The notes under the pieces are model-generated. The model did no database searches, had not been told where the DNA came from, and was given only the letters and a program-made list of their open reading frames with translations. The position numbers were made by a program, and so were the translations under genes. Positions 20,070 to 31,998 of a stretch of DNA of 64,000 nucleotides are shown here, one piece after another (the stretch's first letter is position 1; each line of letters opens with the position of its first letter). Source of the DNA: Tricholomella constricta (Eukaryota; Basidiomycota; Agaricomycetes; Agaricales; Lyophyllaceae); NCBI GenBank assembly GCA_013368375.1, contig JAACJP010000014.1:310001-374000 (forward strand), given 5' to 3'.

Positions 20070-20768
20070 CAGCGCGATGGCGGATAAGTGATCGATAAGC
20101 GGTTGCATGCGACAACGAACAACCGACAGCTTGATGAATGATTTGCCTCTCGTATGCGTCTCAGAATAACCGAATCCTGCTAGTAGTCTCCAGGCTCCAG
20201 CCTTCCGGGGATATCAGGCTAGCGGAGCATACCGCATCAGAACTGCGCTGCGTCCCTGCAGATGGACGGAGGCTTTATCTTTGCTTTACCTGATCAGGAG
20301 GCCATCGACTCTGAAATCTTGGGTCGCTATCATATACCACACGGCGTACTTATCGTCGTGGATGTGCGTGTGTTGGACTTTGCAGAATACCGCGGCGTCG
20401 AGTGGACGTCGTGACTTTGGGCTGTTCAAGATTTCCTCAGCGAATGCCAGGTATATACCATCGCCCCATCCCTGACCGTTCGCTCCGAACAAAGCCGGTA
20501 AACCCTTGATCTAATCAACCCCAACAGCCTTACCAGATTTGTCAACAGGCCTACCAATCTTGTGCCTTTCCCGACTCGCAAGGCAAGCGAGGAGCGAAAA
20601 TGTATAAATACGACACGGTCCACTGCACTTTTTTCTTCAGGCCGGTCCTCCAATCGCATTAACACACACAACAACTACTCATTCTATCGCCCTTTCGCTC
20701 ACTCTTACCTCTCACCTCTCACTTCTTTTTAATTTTCAAACCCCCTTACCCCAACTTCACGAACCACG
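20070..20768 (+). promoter_or_regulatory. Promoter region of gene A3
   Basis: It shares blocks with the other A promoters: CTCGTATGCGTCTCAG (about 20151-20166, one base off the ACGCGT version), CTTTACCTGATCAGGAGG (about 20284-20301), TATAAATA at 20603-20610 and CAGGCCGGTCC at 20638-20648, then a pyrimidine-rich leader to the ATG. The TATA box lies 166 bp before the ATG (133 bp in A1). Confidence 0.65.
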
Positions 20769-21489
20769 ATGCGCATGTCTATGCTGTTCTTCATCGCCTT
20801 CGCCACAGGCATGACCAGCGTCTACTCGTTCCGAGTGACCATGGTCGCCCTCGACCTCCTCTACCGCAAGGGCAACGCCGCCAAGCCCGTCACGGGTGTG
20901 GCCGCCGCATTGGCAAAGCACTTTGGCGCCCTGGACAAGGACGGAAAGTTCGCGCCTTCTACGTGAGTTGCCCCCCCCCCCCCCCATTCCTCATTGTGAA
21001 TTTTTTTTGTTTCGCAATCTGACATGCGGTTGCACAGGGCTGGGCTGTCCACGAACAAGAACCCCAAGAGCCTTCCCGGCGTCAGCGACAAGGCCAAAGT
21101 GTATGAGTGAGTAGTGAAATCTTGCGATGCTCAATCGATGATTCAGAATCAATGTATACTGACGGTTGGGTTTTAGGATCGATTCCGATACATTAGCAGG
21201 CACATCATTCCGAGTGATCGAGGATGGCGGTAAAAGCAACCCCGGGCACGTCACCATTGCTATAAAGGAGGCCATGGATCCGGAGACATTGCTGGAGAAG
21301 CTGAATGCGCTGCCCGGCTGGAAAGGGCCGATCACTCTTGCAGACGCACTCAAGGCGTACAATGCAGAGCAGCAGGCCAAGGCCCCGGCGGCGGGCACGA
21401 AGGGAAAGGGCAAGCGGTCAATGCCCCTCAGGGGCCGTGAGAAGATGATGAGGGCCATGGCAGAGAAGCGGGCGATTTCACTCGACTGA
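20769..21489 (+). CDS. Family A secreted protein, copy A3 (exons 20769-20962, 21038-21106, 21177-21489)
   Basis: Function unknown. The product is 191 residues with a signal peptide (MRMSMLFFIAFATGMTSVYS) and a mature part rich in Lys and Ala. Conserved with A1 are FRVTMVALDLLYRKGNAAKP, GLSTNKNPKSLPGV, RVIEDGGKSNPGHVTIAIKE, ETLLEKLNALPGW.GPI and the basic end REKMMRAMAEKR. It lacks the long repeat tract of A1, so this is probably the ancestral form. Intron 1 (20963-21037) has a 15-C run eight bases after its donor; intron 2 is 21107-21176. No B gene remains upstream, because the promoter abuts the A2 remnant. Confidence 0.75.
20971..20985 (+). repeat. Poly-C run in A3 intron 1
   Basis: Fifteen C in a row, starting eight bases after the exon 1 donor GTGAGTTG. 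Confidence 0.85.
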
Positions 21490-21662
21490 GTATTCGTTCA
21501 TTTGTTGTCGATGTCGATTAGTTCCAGCCATACATAATCACAGGATGATTTGGATGCGATCATTTCCCTGCTAACGGTAAACTTCGCTCGACTGCGGTGT
21601 CTGTTTATCCTTGGACGAACATCTCAGAAAATAATGAAATCCACTTAACGAGGGTATTTACG

Positions 21663-23092
21663 TCAACTCGCAACCCCCACCGCTGGCGCCATCCTTTCCC
21701 GTATGACACTCACCACCCCCTCATAGCACTTCTCCACCTCCATCAAATACGCGTCCGTATTCTGGTCCTGCATCGTGCCCCTCGGCACGTCGAGCTGGAA
21801 AGCGACGCGCGTTGTCAACGCCAGTGATACCATCACAGAGAAGAAAGCACGCACGGTAAAAGACGGCGCATAGAGCGGAAAGTTTGCATGATCAGGGATC
21901 GGCGCGTCGAGCGGGAGTGGGTCGCCCAGCTAAAAAACATCCCAATACAATGCATATGAACGAAAACGCCACACACACACACGCAAGGCACATACCGCGA
22001 TCGACGTCAAACTCGCCCACGCACGCGCCGCATTCGGTGTATTATATCCACCTACACATACGGGCCCAGATTCAACACCCATTGCCAAGAATCTTGAAGG
22101 CAGAAATAGGATCAGACGCACTTACCCCCTCCAAGCATCAACACCGGCACCCCCCACCTTATCACCCCCCTCAGCACCTCGCCCAAGCCCTGCAAATCCC
22201 AATTCCCCACCGCACACGGATCGCCCGCGAGCGCGTCCACGCCGCACTGCAGCACCACATAATCCGGCACAAACGCCTCCCTCACCCGTTCCACGAGCTT
22301 CCACACGCGCAGTAAGGTGTCCGGGCCAGCCCCCGCATGCAAGGGGAGGGAGAGCGTGAAGGGGTCCAAGGCCTGGGAGGCGAGGTCCGGGAGGGCGGCG
22401 AGCGGAGAGGGAGGGTAGAAGCCCGGCGCGGCGTGGTGGATGCTGAGGGTCTGTGTTATTTAGTACTTAGCAGTGCCAGCTATAGCATGCGTCTCGGGAG
22501 GGGGAGGAGGGCGTACAAGGATCTGGGGTGTCCGTGCCGACGAAGCCGAGGCTGCGAAAGCCTGGGACACGGCGTCTGAGAAGTGGAGGTCCAAGTCGAC
22601 GTACATGACACGCGTACGTCTCTTTGGGCCCCCTGCGCGTTTGAGCGCTATGAGCGCCAGCACGCAGTCCGCGACGTAGCAGAAGCCGGCGGCATGGCTC
22701 TTTTGGGCATGGTGCCTTCCTCCGTCCCAGCATATGGCAATCGGGGCGACACGGTCGATGAGGGCCTGGGCGGCGGTCAGTGCTGCGCCTGCGACGAGGG
22801 GGACGTAGGCGTCCAAGGCGGGGAAGGGCGGGCAGTCCGAGTCGAGGCCATACTCTGTGTGGAGGTGGGAGGCGCTGGATTGCGGGGCAAGGACGGTGTC
22901 GAGATATTCGCGAGTATGGTACGCGGCGAGGTCTTTGTAAGAGGCACGGACAGGGCGGATGACTTTGACGCGCTTGGAGAGGCCAAACGCATGGATCAGC
23001 GTGTGCACTGCTGACGAGCGGCCTTTGTTGGATGGGAGTTGCGACGACGCCGCGATGAGCTCGGCCGAGACGATGTACGCAACGTCTGTCAT
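21663..23092 (-). CDS. Class I histone deacetylase, HOS1/HDAC8-like (exons 23092-22517, 22450-22126, 22051-21996, 21929-21855, 21794-21663)
   Basis: Zn-dependent lysine deacetylase. The 387-residue product matches HDAC8-size enzymes. Active-site features: the paired His in WDGGRHHAQKSHAAGFCYVAD (about residues 120-140), Asp and His zinc ligands in YVDLDLHFSDAV (about 165-176), the third ligand Asp in QCGVDALAGDP (about 265), and the catalytic Tyr loop GGGGYNTPNAARAW (about 300). Motif oddity: most class I enzymes have DLHHGDGV where this has DLHFSDAV, so the second His and the Gly are replaced while the ligands stay. Its ATG lies 22 bp after the stop of the nuclease gene. SIN3, a usual partner of class I deacetylases, is about 3.5 kb upstream. 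Confidence 0.88.
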
Positions 23093-23114
23093 GAATTATA
23101 AATACAACGCTGGT

Positions 23115-24338
23115 CTAAATTTCAACAACATTCAATCCATCCGTCTCGGCAAACAACCAATTAAGCACGGCCGCAAGCCTTATCCCCGCTTGCGCAAGCA
23201 GCTTCTCAACGATCAGCCTCTCTTTGATCACCCCCGCATATTCCGGCGTATCAAGCTCCAGATACGGGCCCCCCCTGGGAGCATACTCCCCTATCCTCGA
23301 CGTATTCTTGTACGGAGGCTCATCCAGCGCCTTGGGCCACACAATCTCGCAATTGAGCGCATGGATCGGCGCCGCCCAATGATACGGGCACAGCACCTCG
23401 TCGTCCGTCTCGCCCGCTACATCGCGCCCAAACACCCTCATGACCGTCTGCCAGAGGCCGCCGCCGCCGTATGCGCGGGCTGGGGCAGGGCAGGCGACCC
23501 AGCTCGGGATCTCGTCCTTCCACTGGTCGAGCACGCCCTCCCACATGATGCGGCGGACGTAGGAGTCGTATATCGCGCCCCGCAGCACCCACTCTATCTG
23601 CGGCGACGCCAAGGGCACGGAGTAGTTGCTGGGGGTCTCGCGGATTGCCTTTGCGATCAAGAGTCCGTCCCACAGCGCATGCAGGTCTACGCGCGTCAAT
23701 AACCCATGAAAAACAAAAAGAACAAAGGAACAGGACGTACTAGTGATTCTCCCCCCAAACCTAACCTTGTCATCATTCCCCCCTCTGTCCCTCCCGGTGA
23801 GGTGCAGCGGCATATGCAAGTCGCCCATGAAATGCACGAGGAACTTTGCCGCCTCGTTCGCCGTCGCGTACCCCACCGATCCTCCTCCGTCCGCATAGTC
23901 CTCCAAGATATCCGTCACATTCCGCACCGCACCCAGCACGTTCCGCCTCCGCTCCCCCGCCCAGCCGCCACTTCCGGGGAACTCGCACGTCTGAGACGGG
24001 TAGTCGTCCACGGCGCCGACGTAGTGCAGGGGTGAGGACCAGCGCATCTTGTAGCGGAGGCGGTCGGCCCATGCGGCGATGGGGGCAAGGCGGCACGGCG
24101 GCGCGCGGGGGTCGGGGGAGGTGTAATTCAGGATGTCGCACAGTGCGGGGTAGACGCTTGGGTGGAGGTGGATCTGGGCTATTGTTGCCACAATTTCATG
24201 GCCTGGATCCGTAGTCAGGAAACAACGATATTGTCAGTGGGTGGCACAACACCGCGCACCTGCTGCGCCCCAACCAAGAACGCCGGGTAAGCTTGCGCTG
24301 ATGCTGCCTGATAGCAGTACAAAGTGAGAGAGTCGCAT
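23115..24338 (-). CDS. S1/P1-type nuclease, secreted (exons 24338-24260, 24202-23741, 23686-23115)
   Basis: A Zn-dependent single-strand nuclease / 3'-nucleotidase, probably secreted for phosphate scavenging. The 370-residue product has a signal peptide (MRLSHFVLLSGSISASLPGVLG) and a mature start at WGAAGHEIVA, the N-terminal Trp plus His that bind zinc in P1. Further ligands: Asp in AAWADRLRYK, His in SPLHYVGAVDDYP, HFMGDLHMPLHLTGRDRGGND (two His and an Asp) and NLHALWDG after the second intron. Cys pairs in the middle fit the family disulfides. The two introns are 57 and 54 nt. The stop is only 22 bp before the deacetylase ATG on the same strand. Confidence 0.9.
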
Positions 24339-24502
24339 AATGGTAAGGAGCGGACAAAGCCTGTGCTTATTATATAGTACGTCGCCCCGAAAGGAACAAG
24401 GACGCGTGCAGTGTGTCACAACTGTCACGCGTTTCTATGGACGCGTCTGCACGTGCCTGCCTCGCCTTCACAGCACCCTCGATCTGTCAATCTCTCGTGT
24501 TC

Positions 24503-26289
24503 CTAGACGAGAGGATACTTTCTTCCCGCTGGATGAGTAACAACCACTCGAACGTCCGTAAAGCTATCAACATCAAACCGCCCATAACCAGAGGCCCCAC
24601 TAGAACCAAATTCAGGTCACTACTGCGACGGGAGGCAGCCTACATGTACACGTACCCAAGACCACGTAAACCAGCAAGAGGTTCAGAGTGGACAGTCGCC
24701 CCATTGATGTTTACAAATCCTGTCGAAAGAGCGTCATCTCCCTGGGTGCAGTAACAACCGACCCTCACTCACCTGCGCGAATGGCGGACGCGACAGTCTG
24801 CGCCAAATACACGTTCGACGTCCACACAGACGCCGTCAACGAATATTCCGATGCATTCGCAAGCCCTATCGCCTCCTCCACAGTGTCCACAACCGCAAAT
24901 CCCACCACTAAAAACAATCAGCACTCAGCATACCTCTTAAATAGCAAAGCACACACCAGGCCCAAACGACTCCCGATCCCAAATCCTCATACCGGGCTTG
25001 ACACCCTTCACCAAATGCGGCTTCACCACCGCCCCCTCCGCCGTCATATCCCCCAACAGCAGCTCCGCCCCCGCATCCACCGCCTCCCGGACCACCCCCA
25101 CCACATTCTCCGCCGACCCCGGCGTGAACAGCGCCGACAGCTCAGCCCCGGCGCCCAGCTTGGTGCACAGCTCGCGGACGGCGGGAACAAGGCGCGGGGC
25201 GACGCCGCTCTGCACGATCACACGCTCGCTCGACATGCAGATCTGCCCCGAGTGCGCCATCGCGCCGTACACGATCGCTTTCGCCGCTTCCCCAACGTCC
25301 GCGTCGTCCAGGACCTATCAGGGATACAGGTGTGCATGAATACGAGAAAAGAAAATGTGTAGAAGCGTGACGCGACGCACAACGACCGGCGCTTTGCCGC
25401 CGAGCTCTAGCACACACGGCTTCAGGTATTTGGCTGCTTCGATGGCAATGATCCTCCCCACCCTATCGCTGCCCGTAAACTAACAGGGATGCCGGAGGTC
25501 AGCAAGTCTTCGTGAACATCAAGCTTAGGGGTTCTTACATTGATCTTGCGCACCATAGGATGCGCAATGAGCTCGGCCGTGAGCGCGGGCGCATCCTCCC
25601 TCGCCATGGACACATAGTTGAGCACGCCCTTGGGGAGCCCCGCCTCATGGAACAGCTCCACCACCGCGGCCTGGCTCCTCGGGCTGTATTCCGACGACTT
25701 GAGCACCACCGTGTTCCCGCATATGATCGGGATGGCGATCGCACGCAGACTCAGCGTGAACGGCGCATTCCACGGCGCAATCGACAAGCTTCAAGGGTCC
25801 AAGTTCAGGTTCAGGTTCGAGCGTAATCAGCCTAGTAAATCAGGGCACGTACATGACCCCCATCGCTCTCCGATGAGTCTCCACCTTTGCCCCGGGCACA
25901 GCCGACGGGAGCGTCTCTCCCCCCATCTCATTAAGGAACCCCGCCGCCGTCCTCAACACATTCGCCGCCGACGCCCAATTATACGTACACCAATACTCCA
26001 CCGCCGCCGTCTCCGCCTGCATCGTCTCCCTGATCTTCTCCCTATACTTCTCCCCCTCCACCAGGTCCGCAGCTCTGAGGAACACCGCGCGCCGCTCGGC
26101 GTGGCTCGTGCGTTCCCAGGCCTCGAAGGCCCGGGCGGCGCTGGAGATGGCGGCCCTGCAGTCCGCGCTGGATGCGGACGCGGAATGCCCGACTGTTTGT
26201 CCGGAGGCGGGGTTGGAAACGTCGAAAGTGGATCCTGTGCTGGCACGAGTCCACTGTCCATCGATGTAGAGCGGCGTGAGCGGCAACAT
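24503..26289 (-). CDS. NAD(P)-dependent aldehyde dehydrogenase (salicylaldehyde/vanillin dehydrogenase-like), multi-exon
   Basis: Oxidises an aldehyde to the acid; an aromatic aldehyde substrate is inferred from family resemblance only. The start is MLPLTPLYIDGQWTRAS at 26289. Motifs in order: IAPWNAPFTLSLRAIAIPI (cofactor fold, about 25790), GNTVVLKSSEYSPR with the cofactor Lys, FTGSDRVGR (about 25480), VLELGGKAPVV with the general-base Glu (about 25400), and HSGQICMSSERVIVQ with the catalytic Cys (about 25240). SFGPVVGFAVV follows across an intron. The last exons read FVNINGATVHSEP and GASGYGRFDVDSF and stop at 24503-24505. Six or more short introns. Confidence 0.85.
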
Positions 26290-26567
26290 TGTTATGTTAT
26301 GGATCAGTCAGAGGACAACTTGAGTATCATTATGTATATCCGGTGGGCTGGGAGTTCGTTGCCTAGACTAGGTTTTAACACCCACGCGGGCATGTGTAAA
26401 CATCCGGATCTAACGAGAACGAGAAGGACGATGAAGAGTGAGAAGATTCGACGAGGCCACCTGATACATAAGGTGCCCCAGTCCATCATAAAATAATACA
26501 ACAATAAAATAAACACACAAGCCAAGACGACAAATAAATAAAACCTTCCACCACCCAGTGCATCTAC

Positions 26568-29500
26568 TTAAAAGATATCTTTCCGGACGTCCTCGAGCCA
26601 CCTGCGCCGGAGCTTTTCTCGTGCCTGGAGGTGCTCCGCCGCCTTCCGCGTCTCCTCCCTCGTCGAGATCTTCCAGAGGAAGTCTTCCGTCTTCGAGACG
26701 AAGAACAATCTATATGTCCGCACGCAGATCTTGATCTCCAGTCCGTCCCGCGTGAGCACGTTCGGCTGGGCATCGCGCACGCCAGGCGGCAGATTCCTAC
26801 AACCAGGCGCCCTTAATATATATATACAACGTATGTAAGGATAAGGAGGGGACGAACGAACCTGCGCAGGAACGGAGGCTTGATTTTGGAAGGCGACACG
26901 CCCTCCGTCGTTTCGTTCTACGAAATAAATAAGATTCAATTAGGTGACAGCTTCAAGAGCGGGCGCACCGAGACGAAGGAGTCGATGTACGCCTGCCACC
27001 TGCCCGTCAAGACTTCCGAATCATCAAAGCTCGAGTCGTCCTTGCCGATCAGCTGGACCGTCATCGCTCGAGACTCAGGCAACTAAACAACAAAATCAAC
27101 CTTTTAAGAATGCCAGTGTTCAGCATAGGGACGTACCCAGTCGATGCGGAAGAGGTTCTCATCGGGCCCAAGGACCTTTTCAGCGTTCCGGCGACTGTTG
27201 ATCTGGTCCTGTGTAGTCGGAGACACAAGTGACCTCTCCTTCTTGAGGATCTCCAGAAGGTCTTGGCTCTTCGGATCTGCAAACACAGCTTGCGCCTAAA
27301 AGTCCGCGTTTTTTTTTTTCAACATTGGACAAACAAGCGTAGAGAGAGATGAAGGCGCCGTACCTGTTTGATGATAGCACCAATCACCTTGTCAATCGTA
27401 AAGGTCTTATACGCTTCCTGTTAACACCTCAGCGGGATGATATAAACCCCGACACGCAGAGATACACACCCTGGTCCCAAACATAAACCTCATCTGGTCC
27501 TCAAAGGCATGCTGCTCGATCTCATTGTCAAACAGCCGCTCCAGAGACTCCAGCAGCAAATCATAATAATGCTCTGCAGCAGCGGATCGGTCGCCCAAAT
27601 TCGTCGCGTCAAATTCAAGAGGCAGCGCAAGCTCTGCGGCGATGGGATGCGAACGCGAGCCCGCAGCAGCCAACCTAACACCGATTGTCTTGAACAGGCT
27701 CAATCGCGAGTACAACAGCTGCGAGGGAAAACGGTCAGTCACTGCCCGAGCGAACCAACAAGAGCACATACTTCAATCAACCGCAAAAGGGCGTAAAACA
27801 CAGTGTTGGTGAAGAAGATATTCCTTCTCGACACCCGTCGATTTTGGGCAGAACTTTCCGCTCGTGGGTCTTCATCAACCAGAACAGGCGAGGCCAATCG
27901 CGAGATGGCCGGCGACGCCGCCTCCTGCGCCCTAGTCTTCCGATTTGTCGACTTTGCCTGCTCGCTCTTCAATAGCTTCTTCCTCAAGTCGCCACTAGAA
28001 GATATTGCGTTCCCGTTTTTGCGATGGTTGCGCCTCGAGCTCCCACTTGCCACCGACGACACCTCCACATCGTCCGCAATACTGCCTAGATCGTCGCTCA
28101 TGTCGCTGTCGAATGTCTCTTGCACGACCGTGAAGCACGAATTGAAGGCAACGGGATCCAGCATGAAGAACAGCGGGACAAACGTGCGAAGGAACCCCTC
28201 TATCCGTTTCCTCTCCGCAAAGTTGATCTGCGCCTGCGTCCGGTCGAGGAAGGAGAACGTCAACTTCAAGACATCCTGCAGTACTGTGACATCGTCCACG
28301 ACGAACTCCAACTGATGCCTCGGTCTTGTCCTGGCAAACAGCGGATCGATCAACGACGCCCGCTTCGCCATCTGCTCCTCCCTTGCCGCCTCAATCTGAT
28401 TAACAAACGCCTTCACTGAAATCGCCTTCTTATCCGCCCCCTTGAAGTGTATCCCTTGGTGGTCCAAGCTCTTGGTATAATTCCTTGCATCAACCTCCCT
28501 CCAAACTTTATTCCACTCTCTCTGCGCCCGCTTCCACTCCTCCTCCTTGTTCTTCAGGCGCTGCAGGACCACTGGAATCGCCACCGTCGGCGTGTCCTGC
28601 ATCGCCTGGATGACATCCAACCCCGCCTCGCGGCCATAGATCTTCTTCACCACGCGCGTATAGATCGGCTTCCACGTCCCGCCCAGATTCGGCTTCAACT
28701 TGAAACTTCCGCGGTCATCCTGGCTCATCTGCGCAATTTTGTTGTGAATAGGTTCGAGCATCGCGATAGTCCGCACGATAGCCTCAATGTGGAAATCATA
28801 CTCGTGCCGCTCCTCCTCGCTCCGGTGCAACGCCTCTTCATAGATGTTCTTCTTGTGCGACGAGAAACCCGAATCCTCGCTCGACCATGTCGGGTGCGAC
28901 ACCCACTCATCATTCAACACGGAACGGCACATCTCGTCGCGTCCAGAACAGGTAACGTTGACTTCCTACAAAGAACTTCAGCATCTGTTCGTGACGGTGA
29001 TATCGAGAAACGTACTGCAGCCGGCAACCGGCGATAACTCCCATACTTCACATTCAGATCCGACTGCGTAGGGCGATTCACCAGGCCTACGACCGACGGC
29101 CGTGTCCAGCTCTGTGAAGCCTGCATGTCCGCCTCGAAGCTCTCCTGCTCCTTCTTCTCAGTCCATCCCAGTATACTCTTGAACTGCTTCATCAGCTCGC
29201 CGTCGCCCAGGAAGTTGCGGCTCTCTTTGACTAATCTCGCGGTATCGATGAAGTCCTGCGTAAAGAGATTGACGATCTTGAGGAACTCGTTGTACGTCTC
29301 CCTATTGTCCAGTACACGCCTGACGTTGTCGAAGAACTGCGTGTCGTCGTTGGCGGGCGGCATCCTGGGCGGCGGGGGCAGCTGGACTGATCGGCGTGGA
29401 GGAGACGGTGGGGGCTGATGCTTGTCGTAGGATGAAGGGGTCAGATCCTGGCCAACAGCATGCTTGGGTTTCTTTACCTTTACAACCCAGGGGTCAGCGG

Positions 29501-31005
29501 CGAGCGAAAACGAAACAAAGAAAGACAACGCACCTTGCTGATTGTGGTGGGCGTCGGGCGCACAGGGACCACCTCCCGCTCGCGTTCCTTCTCAACAACC
29601 CTCCTCTTCCTCTTTTGCGGCTGACTCGACCCAGCACTGGCTGCATTCGCGACACTGTCGAGCTTCCGCTTCCCTTTGGCGTCCGCGGAGGGCGTCCCCG
29701 TCCTCGTGCCTGCCCCGGGGCCCACGAGGTTCGGATCGTCGAGGTTCGGCTGACTTCTCTCGGGCATGAAGATTCTAAAATCCGAGCGTAAATCTGGTGC
29801 GTCCTTGAACAGACGAGCAATTTGCTTCGAGACCTCCTCCTAAAAGTAAAAAAGCAAAAGCGCAGGTCAGCGGCGTTATCGCGCGATGGAGAAGTGATTA
29901 GATTACCTCATCGATCGTATCGGGCTTCGAATGGTACTGCGACAGGATATCCAAGAATTGGCGGTAGGTCTCGGCATCGCAACGTTGCTTGATTTTCTGC
30001 ACGTACTGCACGGCCGGTTCAATGGCTTGGCCGGTCCCTGCATATGTATGTAGATCGGGAGATGGCGCGGACGGATGCGCGCTGGCTTCTGCGACAGCTA
30101 GGGCAGCATAAGTCGTGCGCACTTCGTGATTGAACAAACACACGCACCAGGGGCTGAGCGGACGGGCGGCTCTTGGAGGCGAGTGGCAACTCCGTTGGTG
30201 GTAGTTGACCAGAGGATGGGCCCTTTTCCCAGTCCGTTGTTTGTGGTCTGCATCTTTGTGCCGCCCGGTGTAGTCACAGTGATGTATCCCGCATCGTAGG
30301 CATCGACCGAGCACTCGATGCGATAGCCAACTGGCAGAAACGTGTTGAAACCTTGTATCAGAGCCGGATGACCATTGAATAGATGCGATACACGCTTGAT
30401 AACGCCCGGAGTGTCGATTCTAAAGGCATGACGCAGGGTCAGAACACGCCACCAACGCGAGGCAGCTCTGGCCACGAGACTAGAGCGTCGGTGTTCACGT
30501 ACAATTCGTTCTTAAACTCCTTCATGATATCCAAAAAGTGGTTGTAGACATTCGGCTGGTCCGAGAACTGCACCTTGACCGCGTCCAGGTAGCTGAGTGC
30601 GTCAGTGACATTGAGAGGGCGATCGAGGGGCGTATAGCTCTGGGTCGCAAGATGAGGGGGCCGCTGCGATGGCCCAGCAGTTGCCGGCGTCTCGTCCAAG
30701 GCCATGGTTGTATCTGGTTGAACCACTGGTTCAGGGATCGGTTCGGAAGTCACAGGAGGTTCTTCGGCTGCCACCACGGGTGTTTGGTTCGTTTGTTCCT
30801 TTATTTCCTGGTCATCGCCAATCACTCCATCTTCTGGAGCTCCTGTCTTGCTCTGCTCCGCGGGCTCTGCAGGCACAACTGGGTGAGTCGGCTCGGCACT
30901 GGTGAATTCGATGGAAGCTTGAGGTGTGGGTTCCTCTGGAGTTGGAAGGGAGATGGCTTGTTCGTCATTCGACTTGGTGTCGACAGCTATCTGGTCGCTG
31001 TCCAT
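26568..31005 (-). CDS. SIN3: SIN3 transcriptional corepressor, multi-exon
   Basis: Scaffold of the SIN3/RPD3 histone deacetylase complex in the nucleus. The start MDSDQIAVD at 31005 leads into a Pro/Glu-rich tail. PAH1 ([20 protein letters not shown]... to [18 protein letters not shown]) lies at about 30630-30320. PAH2 ([16 protein letters not shown]... [21 protein letters not shown]) is at about 30040-29760, and a basic nuclear-localisation-like patch ([15 protein letters not shown]) at about 29620. PAH3 ([25 protein letters not shown]) is at about 29340-29160. The HDAC-interacting domain (YGSYRRLP, then [17 protein letters not shown], then [10 protein letters not shown]) is at about 29050-28750. 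The Sin3 C-terminal domain runs to KDIF at 26568. Many 50-70-nt introns. Confidence 0.9.
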
Positions 31006-31998
31006 GACGACGAGGAGCTGGACAATGTTTGCGCTGCGTCGATCAACGTTTTGTCCAGATCCCGAGGTCACGCCAGTCACGTGAAGTCATCAGAATTTTT
31101 TCACTTACGTTTGTTGAAGCGTCGCGACGACCGGCAGCATCGATCGAACTCGCTGGCGACGCCGCACGAGTCGATATCCAGTCCAAGTGCTCAGATGTGT
31201 GAGAGGCGTAGAACAAAAGTTAAGATAGATAAGTCAAGTACTTGTACAGACTCTACAGTTACATCAGGATCATATGAAGCTACACTCCTCGAGGCCTCGT
31301 TCACGACGCTGTTAAGACTGTATTAGCATCGCAGAATACCAGAGTGAGGCAAGTAAAAAAAGTCAGAGAAGCCGGTTTTTTCATCTGCTAGGCCTCGATA
31401 CGAACAACTGACCCGGCACACCTGCTCCAGAACGGGGCAGGTCCACGCGGCCTCCACCGAAGTGAAAGGGACCAGAAATCCGAACAAAAAGCGCAGCAAT
31501 CAACGAATGGATGAACTTGTTTTCGTCTTGGAAAAAAAACGAAGGTAAAGAAAGAAAGTCTCACATGCTGGTAGCTACGTAAACTATCCTTGAGCCGCTC
31601 CAAGTCCATTCCATAAGCAGAAAAACACGCCTGTGAGAGATGGTATGTTAGCGAAAGGATATAATGATAATCGCAGGAGACAGGAGAGATCAGAATATTT
31701 TTTTTGGTAAACAGGTTGTCCACAAGAGGTTGATTGCTCTCGTTCGGAAGCAGAACTGAATGTTCGCATCATACAAAGCCGAAACGTCGACGACAAGGAA
31801 CATCAGAGAAAGAATACTCACCAAGTGGAGGTTGTCGCCGTTGAGGGAGTGTGCCGTCACTGTTAGAAATGTTGCGGGTTTTATAGGAAGGAACTATACA
31901 GTTCGCCTCCGCATTGAAACGGAGCTTGAATTGTCGTCGCTATAAATTCCGCTTTTTCCTTCCCACCGACTCAGTTTGATCTCTCTTCGACGCTTTCA
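31006..31998. other. Region upstream of SIN3, no supported gene
   Basis: Contains the SIN3 5' region. Short minus-strand frames at 31388-31796 have splice-like signals but no family motif. A TATAAATT lies near 31941, before the small plus-strand model at 31999. Confidence 0.4.
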
